Of a stretch of 64,000 nt of DNA, positions 35,193 through 42,822 are shown piece by piece; position 1 is the stretch's first letter, and the number at the start of each line of letters is the position of its first letter. This DNA is from Aureimonas jatrophae (lineage in GTDB: Bacteria; Pseudomonadota; Alphaproteobacteria; Rhizobiales; Rhizobiaceae): assembly GCF_900104035.1 (NCBI RefSeq), contig NZ_FNIT01000014.1, forward strand, positions 1 through 64,000, written 5' to 3'. Under the pieces are notes generated by a model. That model worked only from the letters and a program-made list of their open reading frames with translations, was not told the DNA's origin and made no database searches. The position numbers and the translations under genes were made by a program.

Positions 35193-35209
35193 TCTACTAG
35201 ATGAGTAGA
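35193..35209. promoter_or_regulatory. TCTA-N9-TAGA element, copy 1
   Basis: TCTACTAGATGAGTAGA is a 17-bp element with perfect 6-bp arms (TCTACT/AGTAGA) that ends 26 bases before the GTG of the flavoprotein gene. Two further TCTA-N9-TAGA copies precede the next two transcription units at 40834 and 42743. It also fits the T-N11-A shape of LysR sites. Confidence 0.6.
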
Positions 35210-35235
35210 TTGATGGCAGTTCGAAGGGGTAGATC

Positions 35236-36762
35236 GTGGTGGAACTGGTTGATGTTCTCGTTGTAGGAGGCGGCCCCGCCGGATGCTGGGCAGCCATGTC
35301 GGCGTTGGAAGCCGGCGCCTCGGTGATGCTGGTCGAGAAAGGGTACGTCGGCACGGGTGGTGCGACCGCCTCCGGCAACACGACGATCATCTACACGGCG
35401 CGGGGTACTGCCGAGCGCCGCATGTCCGTCGAGCAGCGCGTGCGCCTGGGGCAAGGGCTTGCCGACCCCACGTTCATCGAGCGCGTCCTCGACCGCACGA
35501 AGGAGAACCTCGACCGACTGGCCGACTGGGGTTACCCGTTCCCATCCTACGAGGACGGCCGGCCGTACCGCGGCATGCTGCGTGGCGTCGACTACCTGCG
35601 CTTCCTGCGTCAGCGCCTGATCAAGCGCGGCGCAGCACTGCGCGACCAATGCCCCGCCGATGGTCTTCTAGTCTCTGACGGCATCGTGTCCGGCGCCACA
35701 GGCTACGATCGTCGGACCGGCGAGCGCTGGACGGTCCGGGCGGGCGCCGTGGTGATCGCGACGGGCGGCTGCGCATTTCTTAGCGGCGCGCTCGGCACCA
35801 ACAACCTGACCGGCGACGGTTACCTGCTCGGGGTCGAGGCGGGGGCGCACCTTTCCGGCATGGAGTTCTCGGCGCAATACGGCATCTCGCCAGTCAATTC
35901 CGGCGTTACGAAAGGCGTCGTCTACTTCTGGGCGACCTTCTCCGACGCGTCGGGCCGAGCGCTCGACCTTGCCGGAAACCGCCACGGCATCGCGTGGCAT
36001 CTTCTCGACGGTCCCGTCTTCGCCATCCTCGACAAGGCTTCGCCACGCCTGCGCGAGGGCTTCCGGAAGGGCCAGCCCAACATCTTCGTGCCCTTCGACC
36101 GGATGGGCATCGACCCCTTCACCCAACGCTTCGAAGTCACGATGCGCCACGAGGGCACGGTGCGCGGCACCGGCGGCGTCCTGGCCGACGACCTCGGGCA
36201 GACGACGGTCCCAGGCCTTTATGCCGTCGGCGACGCGAGCTCGCGGGAACGCATGTCCGGCGCGGTGAGCGGCGGAGGCGGTCCGAACTCGAGCTTCGCC
36301 ATGGCGACGGGCTCCTGGGCCGGAGAGGCCGCCGCGGCGTTCGCGTCGGCGCTCGGCGCCCGCAAGCATACCCGGACCGCCGTGCCGGCTGGCGGAGACG
36401 CCGGGAGCGAACGGCAGAGCCCATCGCATGTGGTCGAGGCGGTGAAGGAGCGGATGCAACCGCTCGACCGCGGCTTCTTCCGCGACGAGGCGAGCCTGAC
36501 GGAAAGCGCCGCGATCTTCGAGACGCTGTGGCGCGACCGATCCTGGAGAGGGCCCGGACGGACCCGGGAAGCCGAAGCGCTTCTGGCGACGGCGCGCTGG
36601 GCGACGGCGGCCGCGCTGGCCCGCCGCGAGAGCCGGGGACTCCAGCGTCGGACCGACTTTCCCGATGCCGACCCGAGAAGCCCCCGCAGCCTTCTTGCCG
36701 GCGGCATCGGGGCTGCCTGGGTGCGGGAGACGCCGGGCGCGGAACGGAGGCTGGCATCGTGA
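35236..36762 (+). CDS. FAD-dependent oxidoreductase, AprA/fumarate-reductase-like
   Basis: This 508-residue flavoprotein has a GTG start behind GAAGGGG. The FAD motif is VVGGGPAGCWAAMSALEAG near residue 10 and the second FAD segment is GLYAVGDASSRERMSGAVSG near 325. The overall fold is the FAD_binding_2 family that includes adenylylsulfate reductase AprA, succinate dehydrogenase and L-aspartate oxidase. GTG of the next gene overlaps its stop (GTGA), and that gene encodes a two-cluster ferredoxin, like the AprAB pair. It lies in one operon with a NitT/TauT-type importer, so it may process the imported compound. The substrate is unknown; true AprA residues cannot be confirmed here. Confidence 0.85.
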   Translation: MVELVDVLVVGGGPAGCWAAMSALEAGASVMLVEKGYVGTGGATASGNTTIIYTARGTAERRMSVEQRVRLGQGLADPTFIERVLDRTKENLDRLADWGYPFPSYEDGRPYRGMLRGVDYLRFLRQRLIKRGAALRDQCPADGLLVSDGIVSGATGYDRRTGERWTVRAGAVVIATGGCAFLSGALGTNNLTGDGYLLGVEAGAHLSGMEFSAQYGISPVNSGVTKGVVYFWATFSDASGRALDLAGNRHGIAWHLLDGPVFAILDKASPRLREGFRKGQPNIFVPFDRMGIDPFTQRFEVTMRHEGTVRGTGGVLADDLGQTTVPGLYAVGDASSRERMSGAVSGGGGPNSSFAMATGSWAGEAAAAFASALGARKHTRTAVPAGGDAGSERQSPSHVVEAVKERMQPLDRGFFRDEASLTESAAIFETLWRDRSWRGPGRTREAEALLATARWATAAALARRESRGLQRRTDFPDADPRSPRSLLAGGIGAAWVRETPGAERRLAS

Positions 36763-37097
36763 TCGAGCTCGTCAGCCACGACCGCTGCATCCAGTGCGAC
36801 ATCTGCGTCGCCGCCTGCCCCGACAACGTCTTCGACGCAATGCCGGACGCCCCGCCCGTCATCGCACGGCAGGGCGACTGCCAGACTTGCTTCCTTTGCG
36901 AGCTCTACTGCCCGGTCGACGCCCTCTACGTCTCGCCGCTGACCTACGAGCGCGACGTTGTGTCGGAGGCCGACCTCGTCGCGCGCGGAGTGCTCGGCAG
37001 CTTCCGGCGCGAGATGGGTTGGCGCAACGCCAAGCCCCGCGGCACCCGCGACGACCTCAGCTACCGCATCTTCGAAGCTGGCACGATCGTGCCGTGA
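36759..37097 (+). CDS. Ferredoxin-type protein with two [4Fe-4S] motifs (AprB-like)
   Basis: This 112-residue protein has a GTG start overlapping the flavoprotein stop by 4 bases, behind GGAGG. Two classic cluster motifs are present: CIQCDICVAACP near residue 10 and CQTCFLCELYCP near 45, followed by a C-terminal tail of about 55 residues that ends FEAGTIVP. The size and two clusters resemble the electron-transfer subunit AprB. It should carry electrons between the flavoprotein and an unknown carrier. It is tightly coupled to the flavoprotein gene, and the binding-protein gene follows at 32 bases. Confidence 0.88.
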   Translation: MIELVSHDRCIQCDICVAACPDNVFDAMPDAPPVIARQGDCQTCFLCELYCPVDALYVSPLTYERDVVSEADLVARGVLGSFRREMGWRNAKPRGTRDDLSYRIFEAGTIVP

Positions 37098-37129
37098 CCC
37101 CGTCCCAGACATCCCGGAGGACCCAGTCC

Positions 37130-38188
37130 ATGCGTCGCATCCTTTCGAGCCTCGCGCTCGCTGCCCTTTTTTCGACCTCGCTCCAGGCGATCGCCTCCGC
37201 CGAGGATTTGCCGCAGGTGATCCGCTTGGGCGACGTCGGCTTCGGCTTCGGCACACCCTTCGGTGTGGGACTCCAGGCCATCGCCGATGCCAAGGGTTTC
37301 GTCGCCGACGAGTTCAAGGGAACGCCGGTCAAGCTGGAATGGACCTATTTCACGGGAACGGGGCCGGCGATCAACGAGGCGCTTTCCAACGGCCAGCTCG
37401 ACTTCGCCTCCTATGGCGCGGTACCCAACATCATCGGCAAGGCGCGCGGGCTTCCGACCCGGATCCTCGCCTCCTATGGCGGCACGACGATCTTCGGGGT
37501 GTCGCGCCCCGACATCGACATTAAGGGCGTTGCCGATCTCAAGGGCCGCAAGGTCGCCATCCAGAAGGCGACCATCATCCATTGGGGGTTGATCTCGGCT
37601 CTGAAGTCCGCGGGCCTTACCGAGAAGGACGTGACGATCGTCGACCTGAAGAACGCCGACCAGCTCGCCGCGTTGAGCGCCGGCAGCGTCGACGCGGCCT
37701 TCGGCGCTGACTTTCTCCTGCCACTCGAAGCCAAGGGTCTGGCCAAGGTATTCTACAAGTCCTCGGACCAAGGCGCTTCCGGCGACGGCTTCGGCGCCTT
37801 CCTGGGAACGCAGGACTTCACCGAGGCGTATCCGGAAGCGACCCAGAAGGTCGTCAACGGTCTCGTTCGCGCCGCCGAGTGGCTGGGTCACGACGAGAAC
37901 CGCGAGGACGCGTTCCGGATCTGGAGCCGGGCGGGAACCCCCGTCGAGATCATCCGCAAGGCGAACGAGGGATCGTCCCTCCGCGACAAGTACGACCCGC
38001 GCCTCGACAACCTCTTCCTCGCTCGCTACCGGAGCGGCATAGCCTTCGATCGCGAGCAGAAACTGATCCGCGCCGACGTGGACCTCGACGCCTGGGTCGA
38101 CTCCCGTTTCCTCGACGCGTCGCTGAAGTCGCTCGCTCTCCAAGACTATTGGACGCAACGATCGGCGCCGGCCGCCCTCCAGAACTGA
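37130..38188 (+). CDS. ABC transporter substrate-binding protein, sulfonate/NitT-TauT family
   Basis: This 352-residue protein starts at the ATG at 37130 behind CCCGGAGG. A Sec signal (MRRILSSLALAALFSTSLQA) ends near IASA-ED. The mature N-terminus LPQVIRLGDVGFGFGTPFG and later GQLDFASYGAVPNIIGKARG follow the SsuA/TauA-like fold. It should bind a small organic acid or sulfonate and pass it to the two permeases that follow in the same operon. The linked flavoprotein/ferredoxin pair suggests the ligand then undergoes a redox step. Confidence 0.9.
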   Translation: MRRILSSLALAALFSTSLQAIASAEDLPQVIRLGDVGFGFGTPFGVGLQAIADAKGFVADEFKGTPVKLEWTYFTGTGPAINEALSNGQLDFASYGAVPNIIGKARGLPTRILASYGGTTIFGVSRPDIDIKGVADLKGRKVAIQKATIIHWGLISALKSAGLTEKDVTIVDLKNADQLAALSAGSVDAAFGADFLLPLEAKGLAKVFYKSSDQGASGDGFGAFLGTQDFTEAYPEATQKVVNGLVRAAEWLGHDENREDAFRIWSRAGTPVEIIRKANEGSSLRDKYDPRLDNLFLARYRSGIAFDREQKLIRADVDLDAWVDSRFLDASLKSLALQDYWTQRSAPAALQN

Positions 38189-38197
38189 GGCGGCGCG

Positions 38198-39043
38198 ATG
38201 TCGCTCCAGACCGAGGCGGTCACGACCTCACGCAGGCAAAGGGCGTCGGCAGCGCGCTGGCGCCCGGCCTTGCGCCTGAAGGACTCGGCGGCGGTCCGTT
38301 CGCTTCTGACCCTCATCGGTCCGGTTGCGATCCTCTGCCTGTGGCAGGCGGCGAGCGGTCTGGGACTCATGTCGTCGCAAGTCCTGCCGCCGCCGTCCCT
38401 GGTTTGGGAGACCCTAGTCGATCTCGCGAAAGCGGGCGACCTGTCTGTTAACCTGGCCTTGTCGGCGCGGCGCATCCTCTTCGGGCTCGTAATCGGAGCG
38501 CCGCTCGGCCTTGCCTTTGGCTTGGCGCTGGCCCGATCGCAACGGCTCGAGGACTATCTCGGCCCAACCTTTCGAGCCCTTGCCGCCGTCCCGTCCCTCG
38601 GGTGGATTCCGGCGCTGATCCTGGTCCTCGGCATCGAGGAGTCGCTGAAGATCGTGATCCTCGCCAAGGCCTGCTTCGTTCCGATGGCGATCGCCGCCAT
38701 GGAGGGCGGGCGGGCCGTCCCGCGCGAGCTGTCCGAGGCAGCCGACGTCATGCGCCTGCGGCCCCTCTCCCGGTTCCGCCGGCTGACGCTTCCGGCCGCC
38801 ACGCCGTTCCTGTTCCGCGGCCTGCGCCTCTCGGTCGGTCAGGCCTTCGTGTCGCTCGTCGTGGTGGAGATGCTCGCCGGCACGGACGGCATCGGCTATC
38901 TGATGGTGTGGGGCCGCACGCTCTTCCAGCTCGATCTGGTGATCGCCGGGATGATCGTGGTCGGCGCGACGGGTTTTGCAATCGACTCCTTCCTGCGCCA
39001 TGCGGAGCGGTTGGTCGCGGGTCGGTACGGCGCCGATGTCTGA
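38198..39043 (+). CDS. ABC transporter permease 1, NitT/TauT family
   Basis: This 281-residue inner-membrane permease has about six helices after a 35-residue cytoplasmic tail. The EAA-type loop (LSEAADVMRLRPLSRFRRLT region near residue 178) contacts the ATPase. It starts 9 bases after the binding-protein stop. Its stop overlaps the ATG of permease 2 by 8 bases, so the pair probably forms a heterodimer, in contrast to the single-permease importer at the left end of the window. Confidence 0.88.
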   Translation: MSLQTEAVTTSRRQRASAARWRPALRLKDSAAVRSLLTLIGPVAILCLWQAASGLGLMSSQVLPPPSLVWETLVDLAKAGDLSVNLALSARRILFGLVIGAPLGLAFGLALARSQRLEDYLGPTFRALAAVPSLGWIPALILVLGIEESLKIVILAKACFVPMAIAAMEGGRAVPRELSEAADVMRLRPLSRFRRLTLPAATPFLFRGLRLSVGQAFVSLVVVEMLAGTDGIGYLMVWGRTLFQLDLVIAGMIVVGATGFAIDSFLRHAERLVAGRYGADV

Positions 39044-39833
39044 GATCGCTTCCCCGCCAACGCCTGCCTCCACTGCAAGGCTCCGATACGTTCGGGGCGG
39101 CGCGGTTCCAGCAGCGATGATCCTTCTCTGGATTGCCGCGGTCGCGTCCGGCATCTGGTCGGGACCGCTGGCCGTCTCGCCCGTCGACGTCGCCCTGGCC
39201 CCCTTCCTCGACCCCAACGGACGGCAGGCCTGGGAAGCCCTCGCTCAAAGCCTGGCACGGGTAGCGACTGGAGGAGTCCTCGGAGGCCTGCTCGGTCTTG
39301 CCGCCGGCGCCCTATGCGGACTCTCCCGCTCCGCGGGGCGGGCTCTGTCGCCCCCGCTTCACGCGGCCCGGCAGGTCGCCCTCTTTGCCTGGATCCCGCT
39401 GCTGACAGCATGGTTCGGCAACGGCGAGGCGACGAAGATCGCCTTCACCACCCTTTCGTGCTTCTTTCCGATCTTTCTTGCCACCGAACGCGGCATGCAC
39501 GACGTCCCGCCCCGGCTGGCGGAGGTCGGCCACGCGCTCGCGGTCCGACGCCGGACCCGTCTGCTCAGGCTCGTCCTGCCATCCGCCCTTCCCTCCATCC
39601 GCATCGGCGTCGACGTGGCGCTGATCTCGGCTTGGATCGGCACGGTGGGCGCCGAATATGCCATCGGCAACGGACGGGGCGTCGGCAGCTTCCTTGCCAG
39701 CGCGCGCGACCAGTTCCGCATGGATCTCGTCGCGGTCGGTGTCATCGTCTTGGCCGGGGTGGGCGTTTCGCTCCACGCGCTGTCGCGCGTGGCATTCAAC
39801 CGAATGTTTCCCTGGCTGGAGGCGTCCCGATGA
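39036..39833 (+). CDS. ABC transporter permease 2, NitT/TauT family
   Basis: This 265-residue second permease starts at the ATG at 39036 inside the end of permease 1. It has six predicted membrane helices (first near residue 24). The cytoplasmic loop is LAEVGHALAVRRRTRLLRLV near residue 170. Its sequence is only distantly like permease 1, consistent with a heterodimer. The stop overlaps the ATPase start (ATGA). Confidence 0.88.
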   Translation: MSEIASPPTPASTARLRYVRGGAVPAAMILLWIAAVASGIWSGPLAVSPVDVALAPFLDPNGRQAWEALAQSLARVATGGVLGGLLGLAAGALCGLSRSAGRALSPPLHAARQVALFAWIPLLTAWFGNGEATKIAFTTLSCFFPIFLATERGMHDVPPRLAEVGHALAVRRRTRLLRLVLPSALPSIRIGVDVALISAWIGTVGAEYAIGNGRGVGSFLASARDQFRMDLVAVGVIVLAGVGVSLHALSRVAFNRMFPWLEASR

Positions 39834-40579
39834 GCGCGCTCGAACTTCGCGGCGTCACGAAGGATTACCGGGTGGATGGCCTGCCGGTCCCCGTGCTGAG
39901 AGGGGTGAACCTCGACGTGCAGGAGGGCGAGATCGTCGCGATCCTCGGCGCTTCGGGATGCGGCAAGTCCACGCTCCTACGACTCGCCGCCGGTCTCGAC
40001 CGCGATTATTCGGGAAGCGCGAGAGCGGAGGGACGCGACATCGTAGGGCCCGACACCGACCGCGGCCTCGTGTTCCAGGACCACCGCCTGTTTCCGTGGC
40101 TGACGGCAGCCGAGAACGTCGACCTGGCGCTGGACAGCCTCGGCCTTGACGCGGCGGAGCGGAGCGAACGGGTTCGGCGCCACCTCGACCTCGTCGGCCT
40201 TGCCGAATTCGCACGAGCCTATCCCCGCCAGCTTTCGGGCGGCATGGCCCAGCGCGCGGCAATCGCCCGAGCGCTTGTGACCGAGCCGCGCGTCATCCTC
40301 ATGGACGAGCCCTTCGGTGCACTCGACTCGTTCCTCCGTATCCGCCTGCAAGAGGAACTGCTCCGGATCTGGGAACGCCGCGCCGTCTCTATCGTCATCG
40401 TCACGCACGACATCGAGGAGGCGCTATTCCTAGCTGATCGCGTGGTCGTCATGTCCTCTCGACCCGGACGTATCGTCGAGACGGTGGTCGTCGACGCGCC
40501 CCGTCCCCGCGACCGCAACTGTGCCGAACTGGTCGAACTCAAGCGCCATCTTCTGTCGGGTCTGGGATCGCAGCACTAG
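39830..40579 (+). CDS. ABC transporter ATP-binding protein, NitT/TauT family
   Basis: This 249-residue ATPase has Walker A GASGCGKST near residue 43, signature LSGGMAQRAAIARAL near 131, Walker B VILMDEPFGALD, and switch His in IVTHDIEEALF. It is the last gene of the flavoprotein operon and completes its importer. Its start overlaps the permease 2 stop, so all six genes from 35236 to 40579 are tightly packed and likely one transcript under the element at 35193. Confidence 0.92.
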   Translation: MSALELRGVTKDYRVDGLPVPVLRGVNLDVQEGEIVAILGASGCGKSTLLRLAAGLDRDYSGSARAEGRDIVGPDTDRGLVFQDHRLFPWLTAAENVDLALDSLGLDAAERSERVRRHLDLVGLAEFARAYPRQLSGGMAQRAAIARALVTEPRVILMDEPFGALDSFLRIRLQEELLRIWERRAVSIVIVTHDIEEALFLADRVVVMSSRPGRIVETVVVDAPRPRDRNCAELVELKRHLLSGLGSQH

Positions 40580-40891
40580 CGCGGTCGGGGATGCCTGTTT
40601 GATCTCGCGCTTCCCGATCAGACCGTACGACGCGTTTCATTCGTTGCGAGCCACGAAGGATGCTCGGCCCCGCGGCATGCATGGTCCGCCCGTTCTCTAG
40701 GGAAAAGGAGCCGAGATCGCGTGGTCTTGGCAGCGATCCTGGGCCGACGTCGGAAGGTATTGCCGACTCACGATATGCGCCACGACGATGCAACCGCGGT
40801 CCGGGGCAACGCAACGAACTGCAAGCTCGACAGTCTAGTTTTTTCATAGATAGATAGGGAGAATCAGCGCCGGATTGGCAAGCGAGGGCAT
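40580..40891. other. Intergenic with regulatory element
   Basis: 312 bases between the ATPase and the leader ORF. They contain the TCTA-N9-TAGA element at 40834-40850; nothing else was recognised. Confidence 0.4.
40834..40850. promoter_or_regulatory. TCTA-N9-TAGA element, copy 2
   Basis: TCTAGTTTTTTCATAGA has the same TCTA/TAGA arms and 17-bp length as the copies at 35193 and 42743, with a T-tract in the centre. It lies 105 bases before the ATG of the FAD/NAD(P)-binding protein and 41 bases before the leader ORF. Confidence 0.55.
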
Positions 40892-40951
40892 ATGCAGAGG
40901 TCGGACATGTGGACTGTTGTGGTCCCCTCCGCATCGCACGGCGAGGCCTGA
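40892..40951 (+). CDS. Possible 19-residue leader peptide
   Basis: ATG at 40892 follows GCGAGGGCAT. The frame encodes MQRSDMWTVVVPSASHGEA and stops 4 bases before the ATG of the flavoprotein at 40956. Its position between a regulatory element and the gene suggests a leader or coupling ORF. No run of one amino acid or attenuator hairpin is obvious, so its role is uncertain. Confidence 0.35.
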   Translation: MQRSDMWTVVVPSASHGEA

Positions 40952-40955
40952 CGAG

Positions 40956-42347
40956 ATGCAGGCCGGACGGATCCTGATCATCGGCGGGGGCGCGAGCGGC
41001 GTCTTGCTGGCAGCGCAGCTCCTTCGGGTTGATACGGATAAGGTTGCCGTAACGATCATCGAGCGCCGCGCCGAGATCGGCGCCGGCATCGCCTACTCGA
41101 CCGATCATCCCGACCATCTCCTCAACACCCGCACCGCGGGCATGAGTGCCTTTCCCGATGATCCGGATCACTTCCTTCGCTGGCTTCACGACAACAGCCA
41201 AGACCATACGCAGGACCTTCTCGATCCCGGCGGCTTCGTCCCGCGCCGCCTTTACCGGGACTATCTGCGCGGTCTCCTGGATCCTTGGGCGAATCGTAGC
41301 GACGGTCGCCTTCGCGTCGTACATGGCCAGTGCGTCCGATTGGAGAACACGCCTAGAGCGATCCGCGCGATCCTTGCGGACGGGAGCGTGGAGGAAGCCG
41401 ACGTAGCCGTGCTCGCGACGGGACATGCCGAGCCCCAGCATGCATCCGGCGCCCGCATCTCGGGTCCTTGGTGCAGCGCGGACGAACTGTCGATCGCTCC
41501 TGACGATGCAGTTCTCATACTCGGCACCGGACTGTCGATGGTCGACAACGTCGCGCTTCTGAGAAACCGAGGCCATCGCGGGCCGATCACCGCAGTATCG
41601 CGCCGGGGCCTTCTACCCCGTGTTCACGCATTGACGGCGACGATCCAGATCGAGGTCGCCGACGTCCCCTTCGGCGCCCGGCTCTCGGAGCTGACGCGTT
41701 GGCTGCGACACGCAGCCCGGTCCGCGTCCGAACACGGCGGCGACTGGCGCGGCATCGTGGACGCGCTGCGCCCCCACATGGGCGCTCTCTGGCAGTCCAT
41801 GCCGGTCGAAACGAGACGCCGCTTTCTGCGCCACGGCCGCACGTTCTGGGAAGTCCACCGCCATCGGATGGCGCCGCAGGCCGCTCGCATGATCCGCGAT
41901 GCCATGGCATCGGGGCAGTTGCGGGTGGTGGCAGGTCGCATCCATCCCGGGTCGCTTGCAGGACATGGATCCCGCGTCACGTTGACCGAGCGCGGAGGAG
42001 AAACGCGAACGTTTCCGGCGGATCGCATCATCGACTGCACCGGTATCCTTCGCGATCCCACCACCAGCAGCGGCCATCTCGTTGCCGAGCTGATCCAGGA
42101 AGGTCGCGCTCGCCTCGACCCGCTCGGCATCGGGATCGATGTGCACGAGGACGGTTCGGTTCTCGATTATGCAGGCACGCCCTCGTCACGCCTGTTCGCC
42201 GTCGGGCCGGTGACGCGGGCGCGCTTCTGGGAGATCACGGCGGTCCCCGACATCCGCGTCCAGTGCGGGAAGCTTGCCGCGACGTTCGTGGAAGGCGTGA
42301 GAACGAGCCGGTCTCGGTCAGCGGCGAACCCTTCTTCCAACGCGTGA
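40956..42347 (+). CDS. FAD/NAD(P)-binding protein (NAD_binding_9 type)
   Basis: This 463-residue protein starts at the ATG at 40956 (MQAGRILIIGGGASGVLLAA). The N-terminal dinucleotide motif and the following ERRAEIGAGIAYSTDHPDHL, then LNTRTAGMSAFPDDPDHFLR, are typical of NAD_binding_9 (PF13454) flavoproteins. A second dinucleotide site, LILGTGLSMVDNVALL, lies near residue 187. The reaction is unknown; the family includes hydroxyacylglutathione-like and redox proteins without firm roles. It stands alone between the two importer operons and shares their upstream element, suggesting it belongs to the same pathway. Confidence 0.8.
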   Translation: MQAGRILIIGGGASGVLLAAQLLRVDTDKVAVTIIERRAEIGAGIAYSTDHPDHLLNTRTAGMSAFPDDPDHFLRWLHDNSQDHTQDLLDPGGFVPRRLYRDYLRGLLDPWANRSDGRLRVVHGQCVRLENTPRAIRAILADGSVEEADVAVLATGHAEPQHASGARISGPWCSADELSIAPDDAVLILGTGLSMVDNVALLRNRGHRGPITAVSRRGLLPRVHALTATIQIEVADVPFGARLSELTRWLRHAARSASEHGGDWRGIVDALRPHMGALWQSMPVETRRRFLRHGRTFWEVHRHRMAPQAARMIRDAMASGQLRVVAGRIHPGSLAGHGSRVTLTERGGETRTFPADRIIDCTGILRDPTTSSGHLVAELIQEGRARLDPLGIGIDVHEDGSVLDYAGTPSSRLFAVGPVTRARFWEITAVPDIRVQCGKLAATFVEGVRTSRSRSAANPSSNA

Positions 42348-42742
42348 TCGAGGACTTCAGCTAACCTCTGCCGTGAAGGTGCGGGCGCGGCAGTGAGACA
42401 TTGGTGCCCGGAACGGACCGCGGCCTTGCTCTTCAGAACTGAAAACCGTTCCCTTCCCTCGCAGGCTGAGGCCTGAAACGTCGGAATCGACGGCCTTCCG
42501 CCTGACGCGACCCTACCGGGTTCGACCCTATCTTTGCGCGGCACCGGCTAGGGCGCCCGTGACGCGTGTGATCGCAACCGAACGCGGATCTTGACGGCGA
42601 GCAGGGTCGTCCCCGGAACGGCGCGTCGGTTTGACCGATCGCGAGGACGTTCGGCCAGCCGCCGGCTCCGATGTTGCGGAACAGAAAACTGGAATGTCTT
42701 TTCCTGTCTTGCGGCGACGTCAGCATCGACGTGCTTTTTCAA
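42348..42742. other. Intergenic, nothing recognised
   Basis: 395 bases after the FAD/NAD(P)-binding gene with no supported ORF; the third TCTA-N9-TAGA element starts at 42743. Confidence 0.4.
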
Positions 42743-42759
42743 TCTACAAAAAAGATAGA
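42743..42759. promoter_or_regulatory. TCTA-N9-TAGA element, copy 3
   Basis: TCTACAAAAAAGATAGA matches copies 1 and 2 in arms and spacing, with an A-tract in the centre. It lies 63 bases before the ATG of the peptide-type binding protein that opens the KPN_01854-type operon. Confidence 0.6.
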
Positions 42760-42822
42760 CATTTGGCTCCGGGTCGGCGGTGCCGACGCCCCGAGTGACA
42801 GCCTCTTCGAAGGAACGCCGAC

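Noticed and set aside
40846-40858. GATAGATAG repeat upstream of the FAD/NAD(P)-binding gene, resembling part of the TetR operator
   Set aside because: It lacks the CTATCA-AG-TGATAG dyad, so I do not count it as a TetR site.
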